Shown one piece after another: positions 51,113 to 59,842 of a DNA stretch of 64,000 nt. Source of the stretch: JAGWBF01 sp965116325 (GTDB lineage Bacteria > Chloroflexota > Dehalococcoidia > Lucifugimonadales > JAGWBF01); assembly GCA_965116325.1 (NCBI GenBank), contig OZ220675.1:496001-560000 (forward strand), written 5' to 3'. The notes under the pieces were generated by a model that was not told the DNA's origin, did not search any database, and saw only the letters and a program-made list of their open reading frames with translations. How positions within the stretch are numbered: position 1 is the stretch's first letter; each line of letters opens with the position of its first letter. A program made the position numbers and the translations under genes.

Positions 51113-51868
51113 ATGGCAACCGATGCGGCTATAGCAGTCAGGGATGTGACCGTCGTGCGTGGCGGACACACCGCCCTCACCGATGTGACTTTCGATGTAA
51201 GCCAGGGCACCCTCATGGGAGTGCTGGGCCCCAACGGAGCGGGGAAAAGCACTCTATTTGACGCCATCGCCGGCGTGCTGCCCCTGGCCCGGGGCTCGGT
51301 GGACCTTTATGGCGACGCGTCCCGCGCAGGGGCCTTGGCCTACGTCCCCCAGCGGGACAGCATCAACTGGCGCTTTCCCGCCAATGTACATGACGTGGTG
51401 ATGATGGGTTGCTGCCGCACTGGGTGGTCCAGGCAGACCGTCAAAAAGCACCGCGAGCTGGTCAAGCTCTGCCTGTGCCGGGTTGGCTTGTGGGAGCAGC
51501 GCTCAGCACGTATTACCGAGCTTTCTGGAGGCCAGCGTCAAAGGGTCTTCATCGCCCGCGCCCTGGCCCAGGAGGCGAGCGTGGTCTTGCTGGATGAGGC
51601 TTTCAGCGGCGTTGATGTTGGAGCGCAGGAAGGCATCATAGAGGTGCTACAGTCCCTCCGCGACGAGGGAATAATCGTGCTACTGGCTACCCACGATCTC
51701 ACCAACCTGGCACAACGGTTCGACCAGGTGCTGTGCATAAACCATCATGTGTGTGCCTGCGGCCCCCCCGACCAAGCCTTCACCCCCGCCGTGCTGGAGG
51801 AGCTGTACGGCTCCCACGGCTTTGAGTTCTCCCACAACCACTACAGCCCTGACAGGCGCGGACCGTGA
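51113..51868 (+). CDS. znuC: Zinc ABC transporter ATP-binding protein ZnuC
   Basis: This 251-residue ATPase has Walker A LGPNGAGKST, the ABC signature LSGGQRQRVFIARAL and Walker B VVLLDEAF, followed by an H-loop in LLATHDL. It powers import by ZnuB. ATG 51113 has AGGGGAA upstream; the longer frame to 51077 begins inside the hairpin. It overlaps znuB by four bases. Confidence 0.95.
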   Translation: MATDAAIAVRDVTVVRGGHTALTDVTFDVSQGTLMGVLGPNGAGKSTLFDAIAGVLPLARGSVDLYGDASRAGALAYVPQRDSINWRFPANVHDVVMMGCCRTGWSRQTVKKHRELVKLCLCRVGLWEQRSARITELSGGQRQRVFIARALAQEASVVLLDEAFSGVDVGAQEGIIEVLQSLRDEGIIVLLATHDLTNLAQRFDQVLCINHHVCACGPPDQAFTPAVLEELYGSHGFEFSHNHYSPDRRGP

Positions 51869-52698
51869 TCGACTACATAGTCGGCCCCTTTCAGTACACC
51901 TTCATGGTCAGGGCGCTGATCGTCTCCGTGTTGGTCGGCGTTATGTGCCCGGTGCTTGGGGCATACGTCATTACCCGGGGGCGCGCATTCATGGGGGATG
52001 CCCTGGCCCACTCGGTGCTTCCCGGCATGGTGGTTGCCTTCCTTCTGGGAATCAGCCCCTTCATCGCCGCCGTTCCGGCGGGCATAGCCATCGCCCTGTT
52101 GATGGGCAGCATCGCTCGGCGCACTGGGGTAAGCGAAGACACATCCATAGGCATCATCTTTGCGGGCATGTTTGCCCTGGGCCTCGTGATGCTCTCCAAG
52201 GCCTCGAACATCACCGTTAACATCGAAGACCTGCTCCTTGGGCAGGTGCTGGGCGTTTCCCGGAACGACGTTTACACATCCCTGGGCCTGACCATTCTGG
52301 TGCTGATAGGCCTGTTCATCTTTCACCGTCAGCTGATATACACCACCTTCGACCCCGTGGGCGCCAAGGTGGTGGGGATACGAACGGGGCTCATCGAGTA
52401 CGTGCTCCTAGCACTGCTGGCCTTGGTCATAGTCATAGGCATTCAGGCCGCGGGTATCGTTCTTGTAATGGCCATGCTCATCACACCTGCCGCGACTGCC
52501 TACCTTCTGGTCCGGCGCTTCGTGGAGGTCATGGTATTGGGGGCTTTCCTGGGAGGGGTCTCAGCAGTGACCGGGCTGTACCTTTCATTCCACGTGGACC
52601 TGCCCTCAGGCCCGGCCATGGCCCTGGTCGCTACCGTAATGTTTGGAGTGGCCGCCTTGGCGAAGCAGCAGTGGAGGGTCAAAGAGGCAACAGCTTAA
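51865..52698 (+). CDS. znuB: Zinc ABC transporter permease ZnuB
   Basis: This 277-residue permease has about eight membrane segments of the ABC-3 family (LVGVMCPVLGAYVITRGRAFMGDALAHSVLPG is the conserved start; ILVVMAMLITPAATA-like segment near residue 205). It overlaps znuC by four bases (coupled translation). It may also carry manganese; the operator and ZnuA His loop favour zinc. Confidence 0.95.
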   Translation: MIDYIVGPFQYTFMVRALIVSVLVGVMCPVLGAYVITRGRAFMGDALAHSVLPGMVVAFLLGISPFIAAVPAGIAIALLMGSIARRTGVSEDTSIGIIFAGMFALGLVMLSKASNITVNIEDLLLGQVLGVSRNDVYTSLGLTILVLIGLFIFHRQLIYTTFDPVGAKVVGIRTGLIEYVLLALLALVIVIGIQAAGIVLVMAMLITPAATAYLLVRRFVEVMVLGAFLGGVSAVTGLYLSFHVDLPSGPAMALVATVMFGVAALAKQQWRVKEATA

Positions 52699-52700
52699 TA

Positions 52701-52732
52701 GCCGGCCTTCCATCTAGGTTTTGGAAGGCGGC
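52701..52732 (+). terminator. Terminator-like hairpin after znuB
   Basis: GCCGGCCTTCCA (52701-52712) pairs with TGGAAGGCGGC (52722-52732) with one bulged G. It lies between convergent znuB and the YihY gene and could serve both directions; no strong U-run is seen. Confidence 0.65.
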
Positions 52733-52748
52733 TTCAAGGGAAGCAGGG

Positions 52749-53693
52749 TTACCTTCCTATCAGGGTGCCCCTTTTCACTCCCTTCCGCATACGTTCGTAC
52801 TCGGAGCAGAATTCGGCCCCCAGTATGAGGATGAAGGAAGAGATGTAGGTCCACACCAGTAACGAGATGACCGCCCCCAGGGAACCGTACACCCTGGCGT
52901 AGTTCGCAAAGTTGTCCAGGTAGAACAAAAACGCCGTCTTCCCAAGCTCGAAGCACAGGGCGGCCAGGAGCGCCCCGGGCCAGATGTACCTCCAATGGGT
53001 GGTTGTATTGGGGACCAGCTTGTAAATCAGCAAGAAAATCGCCAGGGTGAATACGAAAGGCAGAGCGCGGGCAAACAGGCCGGCCAAAGCGTCTTCCAGA
53101 AAATGGTAACGGTCCAAACCCAAGCCGCCTGCAAACTGGATAGAAGAGGTGGCCCCCAGGGATAGCAAGAAGAGGAGGCCCACCGCCATGGCCATCACCA
53201 AGTGGTGGAATTTGGCGACGTAAAACGGCCGGTCTTCGTGGACATCCCAAGCCCTATCCACAGCCCGGCTGATGGCGCCAAAGAGGGCGCTGGCGCTCCA
53301 GAAAAGGCCAAGAATGCCCGCGACCCCCAGGAACCCCCTTACGCCCTTCACCGAGCCCACGTTGTCGGTCAGGATATCTTCGGTGCCGGGAAGGTAGGTC
53401 TGAAAGAAGTGGAGCATCTCCCTCTCCACGGTCTCCGATTCGAGGATGAAGCTAAAGATGAAGATCAGCCCGAGGATAAGGGGGAATAGGGAGATTATGG
53501 CGTAGTAAGCCACCCCTGCGGCCATGTGGGTGGCATCGTCGTTGCCCATCTCCCGGACTACCCGGACCAACAGCCTGATTAGGGGAATGCCCAGCATCGC
53601 CCACCAGATGGGCTCCGCGATGCTGGCAACTCCCTGCGTCAGAGCCCGGGCTTTGTTAAGGACAGGCAATGTGAATTCCTCGAATTGGCGCAT
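52749..53693 (-). CDS. YihY/BrkB-family membrane protein
   Basis: This 314-residue membrane protein has six membrane helices (LFPLILGLIFIFSFIL; LLFLLSLGATSSIQ; LLVWTYISSFILILGAEF). The MAAGVAYYAIISLFPLIL stretch is the family hallmark. YihY/BrkB proteins were once called ribonuclease BN; no activity is established. It is monocistronic on the minus strand. Confidence 0.9.
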   Translation of the reverse strand: MRQFEEFTLPVLNKARALTQGVASIAEPIWWAMLGIPLIRLLVRVVREMGNDDATHMAAGVAYYAIISLFPLILGLIFIFSFILESETVEREMLHFFQTYLPGTEDILTDNVGSVKGVRGFLGVAGILGLFWSASALFGAISRAVDRAWDVHEDRPFYVAKFHHLVMAMAVGLLFLLSLGATSSIQFAGGLGLDRYHFLEDALAGLFARALPFVFTLAIFLLIYKLVPNTTTHWRYIWPGALLAALCFELGKTAFLFYLDNFANYARVYGSLGAVISLLVWTYISSFILILGAEFCSEYERMRKGVKRGTLIGR

Positions 53694-53855
53694 CGCGCCG
53701 CCAGCTGCTGCCGAGCATCTTCGACTTCACTGGAGATGTCTCTGTCTCCGCATACTATGGGGGCCGGGACATCGGTCACCACCCAGTGAGGTCGAAGCCG
53801 GGACCAAGGAACAGGCCCGGAGGCATGCAGCCACCCAGCCCGCTTTAGCTAAAGA

Positions 53856-54953
53856 CTAGCTGTTTTCTTCTTTCTTGAAGGGTGCTCTCAGAATAACTCG
53901 AACGCCACCGATTGTGCCGGATACAGCATTGGTTACCGCCGTTGCCGTAGCCTCCCCGAAGGACCCGGCCGCGCTGACAGCCCCATTGGCCGTAGCCGAG
54001 GCGGCATCCTCAGCGCGAACACCGATCCGCTTCGCATTCTCTATGGCCGATTCCACCGCGTTGCGCGCCACATTTGCCACATCGCCGCCGACCTCTGCTG
54101 TGCCTTTCACAAGACCTCTGGCGCTGTCTTCGAGGGCTCCTATGACATTGCCTCCCACCTGCTGGGTACCCGTCACAGTTCCACTGATGGTGTCCCTGGC
54201 GGTGGCTCCCAAGTCTCCTCCAACGTCCCTGGCGCCATGAACGGCGCCCCTGGCTGCGCTGAATGCCACATCCTGCAGCTTGACGGCAACGCTTCCTGTA
54301 GCCTCGATCGCACCCTCCACTGCACCTCGGGTCACCAAAGCCACATCACCTCCCACTTCGGAAGCCCCACTGACCAACCCCCGGGCGCTGTCTTCGACAG
54401 CCTCGATGACGCTGCCTCCAACCTCCTGGGTGCCGGTGATAGTTCCCTTGATCGTATCCTTTGCGGCGGAGGCCAGGTCTCCTCCCACTTCCCTTGTGCC
54501 TTGAATGGCTCCCTGGGCTACGCTGAAAGCCATATCCTCAGCCCGCAGCCCCAGGCTCTTGGTCGTTTCCATGGCGCCTTCGGCGGCGCTCCGGGCCACG
54601 GTGGCAACATCGCCGCCCACCTCACCGGTGCCCTTTATGGCGGCCCGCACAGTATCCCTGAGCACGCCCACTGTGACAGTGCTCACTTCGCCGGCGCCGC
54701 GAATTATCCCTATGACGCTCCCCTTAACTGTGGACGCCAACTCGGTACCGACTTCGTTGGTTGCCTGGATGGCGCCTTTGATCACATCTCCAACCAGCTC
54801 TTCTATGCTTGTTATCGTGTCCCGAGAGCTGCGAAGGGCGTTAGTTGTGGCATTGCGCGCAGCATCAATGGTGCTTTCGACCACGCTGCCTGCTCCACTG
54901 ATGGTACCCGCTATAGAGTCCCTGATACCTCTTCCTATATTTCCCAAGGTCAT
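53856..54953 (-). CDS. Repetitive amphipathic (phasin/LEA-like) protein, unknown function
   Basis: This 365-residue, Cys-free, Gly/Ala-rich protein is built from about eight units of some 33-40 residues. Typical units are VKGSVIGIIRGAGEVSTVTV, AVEDSARGLVSGASEVGGDV and ALEDSARGLVKGTAEVGGDV. The motif [AG]xxEVGGDVA recurs every 35-40 residues. The low complexity suggests amphipathic helices, as in phasins, LEA proteins or lipid-droplet coats. No membrane segment or signal is present; the charged tail APFKKEENS is at the C-terminus. A strong promoter at 55059 precedes it. No family is certain. Confidence 0.8.
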   Translation of the reverse strand: MTLGNIGRGIRDSIAGTISGAGSVVESTIDAARNATTNALRSSRDTITSIEELVGDVIKGAIQATNEVGTELASTVKGSVIGIIRGAGEVSTVTVGVLRDTVRAAIKGTGEVGGDVATVARSAAEGAMETTKSLGLRAEDMAFSVAQGAIQGTREVGGDLASAAKDTIKGTITGTQEVGGSVIEAVEDSARGLVSGASEVGGDVALVTRGAVEGAIEATGSVAVKLQDVAFSAARGAVHGARDVGGDLGATARDTISGTVTGTQQVGGNVIGALEDSARGLVKGTAEVGGDVANVARNAVESAIENAKRIGVRAEDAASATANGAVSAAGSFGEATATAVTNAVSGTIGGVRVILRAPFKKEENS

Positions 54954-55058
54954 CTGCGCATCTCCTTATCGTTATGGGCCCGATGGTGCAGTTATGTAAA
55001 GCGCCTATATGTGCAAATCCACTGCAGTCAGAATGTGGGCATCGAAAGCCTGGATACG

Positions 55059-55088
55059 ATTATAGGTCGCCCAAACTTGGATTGTCCA
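55059..55088 (-). promoter_or_regulatory. Promoter of the repetitive protein
   Basis: On the minus strand the sequence has -35 TGGACA (55088-55083, 5/6), an 18-base spacer and a perfect -10 TATAAT (55064-55059). The start near 55052 gives a leader of about 100 nt, which holds no obvious structure. Confidence 0.75.
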
Positions 55089-55124
55089 TCGACTCGGGGA
55101 ACAGTGGACGGTCACATGGACCGA

Positions 55125-56492
55125 CTAGAGAGAAGCGAGGAGCTTCAGCTCATCGGCCATAAGACGGGGGGTCAGGTAGTGGCTGCGGATGTACCGGTGA
55201 CCCCAAGCCCCCATCGACTTGGCTTGGTCGGGATTCTCCAGCAAATGAAGCACCTTGTCGGCGCACTCTTCGATGCTGTCAACGAGGTAGCCGCCTTTGC
55301 TGTCCTTAAGCTGCATGGGGATTCCGCCGACCCTGCCACCCACCACTGCCGTGAACTTCCACTGGGCTTCCGCGACTACCAAGCCGAACCCTTCCCGGAT
55401 GGACTTCTGGATAACGACGTCCGACGAGCGCTGGAAGGCGTTAACCTCGATGCTGCTGGCGGCGGTGAAGTTTGTGTACATGTGCACGTCGGGGTCACTG
55501 CCAGCTGCCCTTCTGGTCGCTTCGTACATCTCCGCGCCCTGGGGGTCATCCATGGCCAGGTGGCCCAGCATAGCCAGCTGGACCTCTGGGATCTTCCGCT
55601 TCACCCGGCGGTACACTTCCACAACTCCCAGCGGGTCCTTCCAGGGATCGAAGCGGGACACCTGGGTCACCAGGGGCCTGCGGGTGTCGATGCCCGCAAA
55701 GGAGAGGATGTTCTCACACAGGCCGGGGGGAAGATAGGTGTTCTTGGGGGTTGTGGGGTCTATGGCCGGCGGGATCAGGCGAACCTTCTCCGACGGCAGG
55801 TCCTTCATGGCGTAGTCGGCCATGGTGAAGACCACGGCATCGTAGGCATCCACATAGGGACGCAGGAAACGCCACACCTGGAGATTTGGCTCGGACACGT
55901 CGATGTGACACCGCCATACCCACTTGGCCTTGGTTGAGCCATGCATGGAGCGAATGGCTGCCGGCTGGGGGTCGTGCACGATGATGTAGTCGTAGTCGTC
56001 GTAGGAGAAGGCTGTGTTGCGGGAGTTGGTGTCCAGGTAGGCCCGCTTCCCGGCGCCGGTCAGATGGTAATCGCCTCCCTGAAGGGCGTTGTGGAAAGCC
56101 TTGGTGACGCGAAAGAAGGGGTCGTCCCCTGCGATGGTCATCCAATCGGCATGGATGCCTATGTCCCGCATCAGGGGGATGTAAGAGCGGAGGATTTCCG
56201 CAACCCCGCCTCCGTAGGCGGTGGAGTTGAGGTGCAGCACCTTGGCGCCCACCAGCGGGGCTGCCAATCTCCTGACCTCCTCCAGGGCCTTCCTGCCAAC
56301 GGGTTTTCGGTAGGCCTCCAGGGAGGCATTGCCAACGGACACTTCTTGCAGCGGGCCTGTGTACCTCTCTGCCAATGGGGCTGATCTCGCAAGGCGCTCA
56401 TGGCCGTTTCGTCCGGCCCCCGCCCCATTGCGGTTGGTGCTTTCAATCTTATTTGCCGTCAGCGTCCGTTGCGCCAATTCTCCCCCCATCAC
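55125..56492 (-). CDS. treT: Trehalose synthase (TreT-type glycosyltransferase, GT4)
   Basis: This 455-residue GT-B transferase has VLHLNSTAYGGGVAEILRSYIPLMRDIGI at the N-terminal domain and QVSRFDPWKDPLGVVEVYRRVK and IREGFGLVVAEA in the C-terminal domain, the latter the GT4 E-x7-E region. The AYGGGVAEIL segment is characteristic of TreT, which makes trehalose from a nucleotide-glucose and glucose. Related GT4 enzymes make glucosylglycerate or sucrose, so the acceptor is inferred. The first 45 residues look disordered, and the true start may be internal. Confidence 0.88.
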   Translation of the reverse strand: MMGGELAQRTLTANKIESTNRNGAGAGRNGHERLARSAPLAERYTGPLQEVSVGNASLEAYRKPVGRKALEEVRRLAAPLVGAKVLHLNSTAYGGGVAEILRSYIPLMRDIGIHADWMTIAGDDPFFRVTKAFHNALQGGDYHLTGAGKRAYLDTNSRNTAFSYDDYDYIIVHDPQPAAIRSMHGSTKAKWVWRCHIDVSEPNLQVWRFLRPYVDAYDAVVFTMADYAMKDLPSEKVRLIPPAIDPTTPKNTYLPPGLCENILSFAGIDTRRPLVTQVSRFDPWKDPLGVVEVYRRVKRKIPEVQLAMLGHLAMDDPQGAEMYEATRRAAGSDPDVHMYTNFTAASSIEVNAFQRSSDVVIQKSIREGFGLVVAEAQWKFTAVVGGRVGGIPMQLKDSKGGYLVDSIEECADKVLHLLENPDQAKSMGAWGHRYIRSHYLTPRLMADELKLLASL

Positions 56493-56644
56493 CTTCTAAT
56501 CTGCCACCCACTTTACAAGTTAACAACAATACCATAAATGCCAAGGCCAATTTCAATAGCTACCTCGCTTGATTGGCGACGTTTTCGATATAAAGGGAGG
56601 CGATGTTACACTGCAAGTAACGAAGAACCGGGTAAGGAGTCAAT

Positions 56645-57625
56645 ATGGCAACCTTGGTTACCGGGGGCACCGGATTTGTAGGGAGCAACATCATCAAAGC
56701 CCTGGCCCAGCGGGGACACGAAGTCGTGTCCCTGGATTTGTCAGCGCCCGACGAGATGGTTATGAAGTACCTGGAACCCTGGGCCTCCCAGGTCAGTTTT
56801 TCGACGGGAAGCATCCTGGAACCAAGCGACCTGAGGAAAGCGGTGGAAGGACGGGCCATCGACAAGGTCGTACACGCCGCAGTATTCACAGCGACCCGGG
56901 AAGATATAGAGAAGGAGAGCAGCGCATCCATCGTCAACATTAACGTCGTGGGCACGACCAATGTGCTAGAGCTGGCCTCCACCCTGCCCTTGCGTCGATT
57001 CCTGTACGTCAGCTCGGGGGCTGTGTACGGCGAAGCCCGCGGGTCTGAAGAGCTGCTGGAAGAGGATGTAAAGCTGTACCCGCGCACCCTCTACGCATCC
57101 ACCAAGTACGCCAGCGAGCTCCTGACCCGGCGCTACGGGGAGATGCACGGCTTCCCTTCCGTCAGCGTACGCCTGGCTTCGCCCTACGGACCTATGGAAC
57201 GCGTTACCGGCCACAGGGCGGTTATGTCGGTGCTGTACGAATGCACAGGCAAGGCGGCCCGAGGGGAGGCCATACCCGTCGGTGACCGGAGCCTCGGCAG
57301 GGACTACACCTACGTCAGCGACACTGCTGCCGGTATTTGCCACGTGTTGGATGCGCCAGCCCTGTCCCATGATGTGTACAACATCACCACGGGCAGGAAG
57401 ATAACCTTGGGGGATGTCGTGGATGCCCTCCAGGAGGTCCGCCCCGGCCTGTCCGTGTACGACGACCCGGCCAAGGTGTACGGCAACCTGTATCCCGGCT
57501 ATGTCCGGGGCATCTTGGACGGCTCTCGCCTTTGGCAGGACACAGGCTGGGCGCCCGTCTTCGATCTTTCGATGGGACTCGCAGATTACATGGGCTGGCG
57601 AGATACGGCCCCCTTCCGGGACTAG
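56645..57625 (+). CDS. NAD-dependent epimerase/dehydratase (extended SDR)
   Basis: This 326-residue extended SDR has the Rossmann motif TLVTGGTGFVGSNIIKALAQ, VHAAVFTATREDI, SSGAVYGEA with catalytic Ser, and YASTKYASE with YxxxK. It resembles UDP-glucose 4-epimerase-type enzymes acting on nucleotide sugars; the substrate is unknown. It is divergent from treT, sharing an upstream region of about 150 bases. ATG 56645 has AAGGAG upstream. Confidence 0.9.
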   Translation: MATLVTGGTGFVGSNIIKALAQRGHEVVSLDLSAPDEMVMKYLEPWASQVSFSTGSILEPSDLRKAVEGRAIDKVVHAAVFTATREDIEKESSASIVNINVVGTTNVLELASTLPLRRFLYVSSGAVYGEARGSEELLEEDVKLYPRTLYASTKYASELLTRRYGEMHGFPSVSVRLASPYGPMERVTGHRAVMSVLYECTGKAARGEAIPVGDRSLGRDYTYVSDTAAGICHVLDAPALSHDVYNITTGRKITLGDVVDALQEVRPGLSVYDDPAKVYGNLYPGYVRGILDGSRLWQDTGWAPVFDLSMGLADYMGWRDTAPFRD

Positions 57626-57637
57626 CAAACTCGCAAA

Positions 57638-57666
57638 TTGACAAACATTCGGCCCTATGCTAACCT
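57638..57666 (+). promoter_or_regulatory. Promoter of the ctaA-cox cluster
   Basis: A perfect -35 TTGACA (57638-57643) and 17-base spacer precede an extended -10 TGC-TAACCT (57661-57666). The start would lie near 57673, about 156 bases before the ctaA ATG. Confidence 0.65.
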
Positions 57667-57675
57667 GCGCATAGG
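57654..57675 (+). other. Hairpin overlapping the ctaA promoter
   Basis: CCTATGC (57654-57660) pairs with GCATAGG (57669-57675), overlapping the -10 region. It may also end the upstream epimerase transcript; no U-run follows. Confidence 0.4.
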
Positions 57676-57677
57676 CG

Positions 57678-57697
57678 TTAGTGAAATTTTTAACGAA
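57678..57697 (+). promoter_or_regulatory. Candidate operator (20-base dyad) before ctaA
   Basis: TTAGTGAAATTTTTAACGAA reads nearly the same on both strands (14 of 20 positions). The outer TTxGTxAAA resembles Rex-type redox operators, though it does not match the consensus exactly. It lies just after the predicted transcription start, where a repressor would act. Confidence 0.4.
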
Positions 57698-57828
57698 CTT
57701 TTTCAGGTACGGCCAACCGAGTTTTTTCGAGCGCAATCGGCTGGTTGTTCCCATAGACGTAAGTTCACTGACGTGGCCAACGAGAGTGTATTGCATCCCA
57801 TAGAAGCTGGAGTGCAGGCGGCGGGCGT

Positions 57829-58755
57829 ATGGTTGGGCCCAAGCTACAGGTTCTCACCGTTTTCACCGTTGTTTGCATCTTTGCGCTGATAACCTTGGGA
57901 GGAGTGGTGAGGCTCACAGACTCGGGTCTGGGATGTCCGGATTGGCCTCTTTGCCACGGCCAGCTTTTTCCACCCATCGAATATCATGCCCTCATCGAAT
58001 ACTCCCATCGTATGCTGGCTGCCCTGGTGGGTGTGCTGGTAGCAGCGCAGGCCTTCGTGGTCTGGCGTTGCCACAGGAATTATCGCTTACTGCTGACCCT
58101 TAGCTTGCTGGGGGTGGTGCTGGTCCTGTTTCAGGGCGCATTGGGCGGGATTACCGTCCTCACCGAACTGGCCGACGGCCTCGTCCTGGCTCATCTCGCA
58201 ACCGCTGAAGCGCTGATTGCCTGCATGGTGCTGGCCAGCGCCCTGGCGCTGCAAGGCTCGCGCGGAGCGCAAGGAACGGATAGAGGCAGCGCGCGCCTGG
58301 CCGGCCTGCGGCGGATAACCCTGATCACCACAAGTATGGTGTACCTGCTGCTGATCTCCGGGTCCTACGTAACAGTGTCGGATGCAGCCATAGCTTGTGG
58401 AGAATCCTGGCCCCTTTGTGCCGGTAGTTTGGTCCCCGAGGGACACCTTGCATCGGTACACATGCTTCATCGACTGGTTACCCTGGTCGTCTCGGCCCTC
58501 GTGGCCGTCGTGCTGGTGAAGGCTTGGCGTCAGGGCAGGGAATGGGCCCACCTGAGGTGGACTGCCATGGCCCTGGCCGGATTGCTGGTGCTGCAAGTGG
58601 GCTTGGGCGCTGCCGTAGTTACGGGCGGGTTCGACACCGTTCTGCGGGCGACCCACCTCTCCCTGGGGACACTGATGTGGGTATCCCTGGTTGTCTTGGC
58701 CATCATCGTGGTGATGGGAAGGCCAAGGGGAATGAAGGGGAGCGCCTATGCTTAG
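57829..58755 (+). CDS. ctaA: Heme A synthase CtaA
   Basis: CtaA oxidises heme O to heme A for cytochrome oxidase. The 308-residue protein has eight membrane segments and the haem-ligand histidines in EYSHRMLAAL and HMLHRLVTL. The Cys pairs are in GLGCPDWPLCHG and AIACGESWPLCAG. It overlaps ctaB by 8 bases. ATG 57829 is the first in frame after the candidate operator. Confidence 0.95.
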   Translation: MVGPKLQVLTVFTVVCIFALITLGGVVRLTDSGLGCPDWPLCHGQLFPPIEYHALIEYSHRMLAALVGVLVAAQAFVVWRCHRNYRLLLTLSLLGVVLVLFQGALGGITVLTELADGLVLAHLATAEALIACMVLASALALQGSRGAQGTDRGSARLAGLRRITLITTSMVYLLLISGSYVTVSDAAIACGESWPLCAGSLVPEGHLASVHMLHRLVTLVVSALVAVVLVKAWRQGREWAHLRWTAMALAGLLVLQVGLGAAVVTGGFDTVLRATHLSLGTLMWVSLVVLAIIVVMGRPRGMKGSAYA

Positions 58756-59689
58756 GCTGGGTCCCGACACCTCAACGCGAGCGTCTGCGCCGGCACAAGT
58801 GCTGTCCGTCCTCTCCGACTATGTGGCCCTGACCAAGCCTCCCATCGTAGCCCTGCTGCTGGTGACCGCCCTTGGAGGCATGTTCCTGGCGGCCCAGGGA
58901 GTACCGCCCTTGTCGGTGGCCGCCCTGTTGCTGCTGGGAGGAGCTAGCGCCGCAGCAGGGGCCAGCTCCATAAACCACTACCTGGACAGGGATGTCGATG
59001 GCATGATGCTCCGAACCAACCGCCGTCCCATTCCCGGCCGAAGGGTAAGTCCCGCATCAGCCTTGGTTTTCGGTATCCTGCTGAACGTTTTCGCCTTTGC
59101 CCTCCTGGCATCCACGGTCAATGTGCTGAGCGCCTTAATCACTCTCGGCGGGACCCTGTTTTACGTGCTGGTTTACACCCTGTGGCTTAAGAGAATGACC
59201 CCGCAGAACATTGTCATAGGCGGTGCGGCAGGGGCCGTTCCACCCCTGGCGGGATGGGCAGCGGTTACCGGCGGTGTGGAGCTGCCAGCCCTGTACCTGT
59301 TCGGAATCATCTTCTTCTGGACGCCTCCCCATTTCTGGGCCTTGTCCCTGCTTATGAAGGACGACTACGCCAGGGCGGGTATCCCCATGCTCCCGGTGGT
59401 CTATGGCGACGCCGAGACCCGCCGGAACATATTTCTGTACACGATCATCCTGGTGGCCCTGACACTACTGCCCTTCAGCGTCCAGCAGGTAGGATGGATA
59501 TACTTCACCTCTGCCGTTACCCTGGGAATCGTGTTCCTGTTATATACCGGGCACCTTGTCCGCATGGGGGAAGGCACATCCCGCAGAGATGCCACCCAGC
59601 GGGAGCGCCGGGTGTACCTGTTCTCATTGCTCTACCTGGCCCTTCTGTTTGCAGCCATCATGATCGACACCACGGTAAACCTGGCATGA
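58748..59689 (+). CDS. ctaB: Protoheme IX farnesyltransferase CtaB (heme O synthase)
   Basis: CtaB adds a farnesyl group to heme B. The 313-residue UbiA-type prenyltransferase has INHYLDRDVDGMMLRTNRRP, the Asp-rich motif NxxDxxxD, and several membrane segments, with TPPHFWALSLLMKDDY near the C-terminus. It overlaps ctaA by 8 bases and is followed 153 bases later by coxB. No sco-type copper chaperone gene is present. Confidence 0.97.
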   Translation: MLRLGPDTSTRASAPAQVLSVLSDYVALTKPPIVALLLVTALGGMFLAAQGVPPLSVAALLLLGGASAAAGASSINHYLDRDVDGMMLRTNRRPIPGRRVSPASALVFGILLNVFAFALLASTVNVLSALITLGGTLFYVLVYTLWLKRMTPQNIVIGGAAGAVPPLAGWAAVTGGVELPALYLFGIIFFWTPPHFWALSLLMKDDYARAGIPMLPVVYGDAETRRNIFLYTIILVALTLLPFSVQQVGWIYFTSAVTLGIVFLLYTGHLVRMGEGTSRRDATQRERRVYLFSLLYLALLFAAIMIDTTVNLA

Positions 59690-59842
59690 AGACAACCGCT
59701 TTGAGAAATCCTGGAATATTGCCCTTGAAAGGGAAAGACTCCCTTGGTAAACTCTTAGCCGCAATGCGGCCCCATGACAGCACCTGCATTTACTCACGCC
59801 CGGCATCCACAACGGGAAGGGTAATCGATAAAGGAGACCCTG

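Noticed and set aside
54237..55937. Long plus-strand frame opposite the repetitive protein and treT
   Set aside because: It is a shadow caused by codon bias; its Ser/His-rich sequence has no domain, and it spans two real minus-strand genes.
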